DNA from: Stigmatella aurantiaca
GTDB taxonomy: Bacteria > Myxococcota > Myxococcia > Myxococcales > Myxococcaceae
Length of the DNA: 64,000 nucleotides
Assembly (NCBI RefSeq): GCF_900109545.1
Contig: NZ_FOAP01000019.1
Location: forward strand, 112,257 to 176,256
Direction of reading: 5' to 3'
This document shows positions 62,757-64,000 of the stretch, in pieces (within the stretch, counting starts at the first letter, position 1; the number at the start of each line of letters is the position of its first letter). Below the pieces are notes generated by a model. It did not search any database. It was not told the origin of the DNA and was given only the letters and a program-made list of their open reading frames with translations. The position numbers and the translations under genes were made by a program.

Positions 62757-63515
62757 TCAAGGCGCTGAGCGCCCGCCGATCTCTGGGAAGCGCGCGTAGA
62801 CGCGCAGCAGCGTGTCGAGGTGGGCGGGGGTGTCGAGGTCGAGCGGCGTGTCCGTGAGCCGAACCACCCACCCACCTGTGGCGGTGCGACGTGAGCGTGA
62901 GAGCAGATCTACGTCACGAGGTGGGTTCGGGAAGCCGATGGTCCGTGCGGCATCGGCCGACCAGTAGTTCAGCCACCCGAGGGAGTGCGGAATTTCGGGA
63001 GCGCGGAGGTGCTCTGGAAACTTGAGCGCTGGCAGCCTTCGGGGGGGCACCCCTGGCTTACGCACTGGGTCTCTTGTCTGCCGTGAAATCTCGACGGCCG
63101 CGTTGAAGGGCGTTGCGCGTCCCCAGAAGGCCTTTGCGCCCTCCGCTACGGCTTCCAGCACATCCTCTGCCGCCGCGATACCGGCTGCGTCTAGAAGCAG
63201 CGTCGCATGGACCTCCAAATGCGGCGGTCTCCCTGGGGTAACACCATGGGCGTTTTCCCGCCCGGCAACCGTGACGAGGTGATCGTCGTCGTCGTTGCAG
63301 AGGAATGGAAATCCCCCGTTTGTCCTGTTGGCCGTGATCCATTCATCACGGTGAGGCAATGCGACAAGGTTTTCTTTTTCAGAAGTCGTCCACTCCAGCC
63401 TCAAGCCTGGGAGTGCGCGCTCCATTCCATGGACCAGTGTCAGCGGCCGGCTATCGGCGCCCACGAGTGCAGGCGCATAGACGAGCATGCGAAGGTCCGT
63501 TGTGTTGACCGCCAT
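62757..63515 (-). CDS. Imm52/DUF5953-type immunity protein
   Basis: The 252-residue protein resembles the myxobacterial DUF5953 family, which is related to the Imm52 immunity fold: HSLGWLNYWSADAARTIGFP near residue 175, LTDTPLDLDTPAHLD near 220, and a C-terminal RFPEIGGR. No signal peptide, as expected for a cytoplasmic antitoxin or immunity protein. ATG 63515 lies 1 base after the toxin-domain stop (TGAC ATG), giving the usual toxin then immunity order. Confidence 0.82.
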   Translation of the reverse strand: MAVNTTDLRMLVYAPALVGADSRPLTLVHGMERALPGLRLEWTTSEKENLVALPHRDEWITANRTNGGFPFLCNDDDDHLVTVAGRENAHGVTPGRPPHLEVHATLLLDAAGIAAAEDVLEAVAEGAKAFWGRATPFNAAVEISRQTRDPVRKPGVPPRRLPALKFPEHLRAPEIPHSLGWLNYWSADAARTIGFPNPPRDVDLLSRSRRTATGGWVVRLTDTPLDLDTPAHLDTLLRVYARFPEIGGRSAP

Positions 63516-63516
63516 G

Positions 63517-63915
63517 TCAGCACCAGTCCATCACGACAACATCGAGGGTGGGTTTCTGTTCCTCAAGAGCCGCTTTGTGTGTTTCGCTGCGAACGCCGAC
63601 AGAAAATCGATAACCACATTCTTCAGCAAGCCTGCGCTCTCGCCGTATTTCCGGGAGCTTTACTTCGATAAGAAATTGTTGAGAGCGACGATTGTGTTTG
63701 TCGAAGTCATCCGTCTTGATTTCCCACAGCGTGCGTGTGGTGGGTTGCAGCGCGTCGAAGTTCTTGCCGTTGACGAGTACATCCCAGCCAGAGAAGCCAT
63801 TCTGAGGAACCCTGTTGGCGCACCGGTTGTGCAGGGCATCGCCGCCCAAATGCGGTACGCGTTGAGGGGTGCAGTTCGGGCGGCGCTCTCGAACCTGAGG
63901 CTTAGCACTACTGCG
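63517..63915 (-). pseudogene. 5'-truncated DUF6310-type toxin domain
   Basis: The frame read leftward encodes NCTPQRVPHLGGDALHNRCA, then FSGWDVLVNGKNFDAL, TLWEIKTDDFD and CGYRFSVGVRS. This matches the toxin-like domain of myxobacterial DUF6310 proteins, which are probable nucleases with an E-K pair. A stop codon at 63916-63918 interrupts the frame upstream, with no signal peptide or start codon with ribosome-binding site, so the N-terminal part found in full proteins is missing. A TTG at 63849 could start a short remnant. The stop abuts the immunity gene. Confidence 0.7.
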
Positions 63916-64000
63916 TTACGGGTAAGAATGAGGAGGGAGCGAGCAGCCGAAGGCTGAGCGAGTTGGCCGTTATTGCGTTGTCCGTCCGGCGTCCTACCCA

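Noticed and set aside
63909..64000. Insertion sequence end
   Set aside because: A CAGCC/GGCTG hairpin and partial TGCGTTA-like repeats are present, but no terminal inverted repeat pair or transposase can be seen within the window.

Overview
The window is very GC-rich and looks like a fruiting myxobacterium of the Cystobacterineae type (Stigmatella, Archangium, Cystobacter relatives). The evidence is four Ser/Thr kinase or adenylate cyclase signalling genes, hybrid histidine kinases, many lipoproteins and secreted repeat proteins, a copper locus driven by a CorE-like sigma factor, and a DUF5953/DUF6310-type immunity and toxin pair. This placement is inferred from gene content; no rRNA is present.

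Layout. 1-1.5 kb: 3' end of a molybdopterin hydroxylase large subunit. 1.8-6.8 kb: three secreted beta-rich proteins (CARDB, PKD repeats, DNRLRE/beta-helix). 7-9.8 kb: an RsbQ-type alpha/beta hydrolase directly upstream of a PAS hybrid histidine kinase. 10.4-14 kb: a DsbA-like isomerase, then a membrane protein with a DnaJ-like zinc cluster coupled to a small His-rich secreted protein. 14-16.5 kb: an operon of two paralogous small helical proteins around a calcium-loop protein, divergent from an exported TPR-CHAT protease (16.9-20 kb) carrying seven 126-bp tandem repeats. 20-36.9 kb: SDR, kinases, a GNAT pair, a cyclase-family hydrolase, PaiB-like protein, adenylate cyclase, truB, queF, a histidine kinase with a pseudo-receiver, an SsnA-like amidohydrolase lacking two metal ligands, and a peroxiredoxin.

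39.5-46 kb is a copper-resistance locus. copA and a cupredoxin run leftward; a lipoprotein, a TolC-family protein, a multicopper oxidase and an ECF sigma factor with a Cys-rich tail run rightward. The divergent control region holds two back-to-back copies of GGTGTAAT-N16-CGTCT, one facing each operon. This is the pattern expected if the encoded sigma factor drives both arms.

46-59.4 kb is mostly housekeeping: bcp, fatty acid desaturase, site-2 protease, dusB, GH1 glucosidase, a histone-H1-like peptide, RqcH, a YkgJ-like protein, SprT-like protease, pyruvate kinase, HD-GYP protein, rpe and a response regulator. From tRNA-Pro(CGG) at 59.6 kb to the end the DNA is looser and accessory in character: a SIS-domain protein, a HExxH lipoprotein, a beta/gamma-crystallin-like lipoprotein, an Imm52/DUF5953-type immunity gene and a 5'-truncated DUF6310-type toxin domain.

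The best candidates for something new are the 14-16.5 kb operon, the RsbQ-hybrid kinase pair and the symmetric ECF promoter pair in the copper locus. Starts were chosen by ribosome-binding sites, signal peptides and gene overlap. Database identities were recognised from memory and were not searched.
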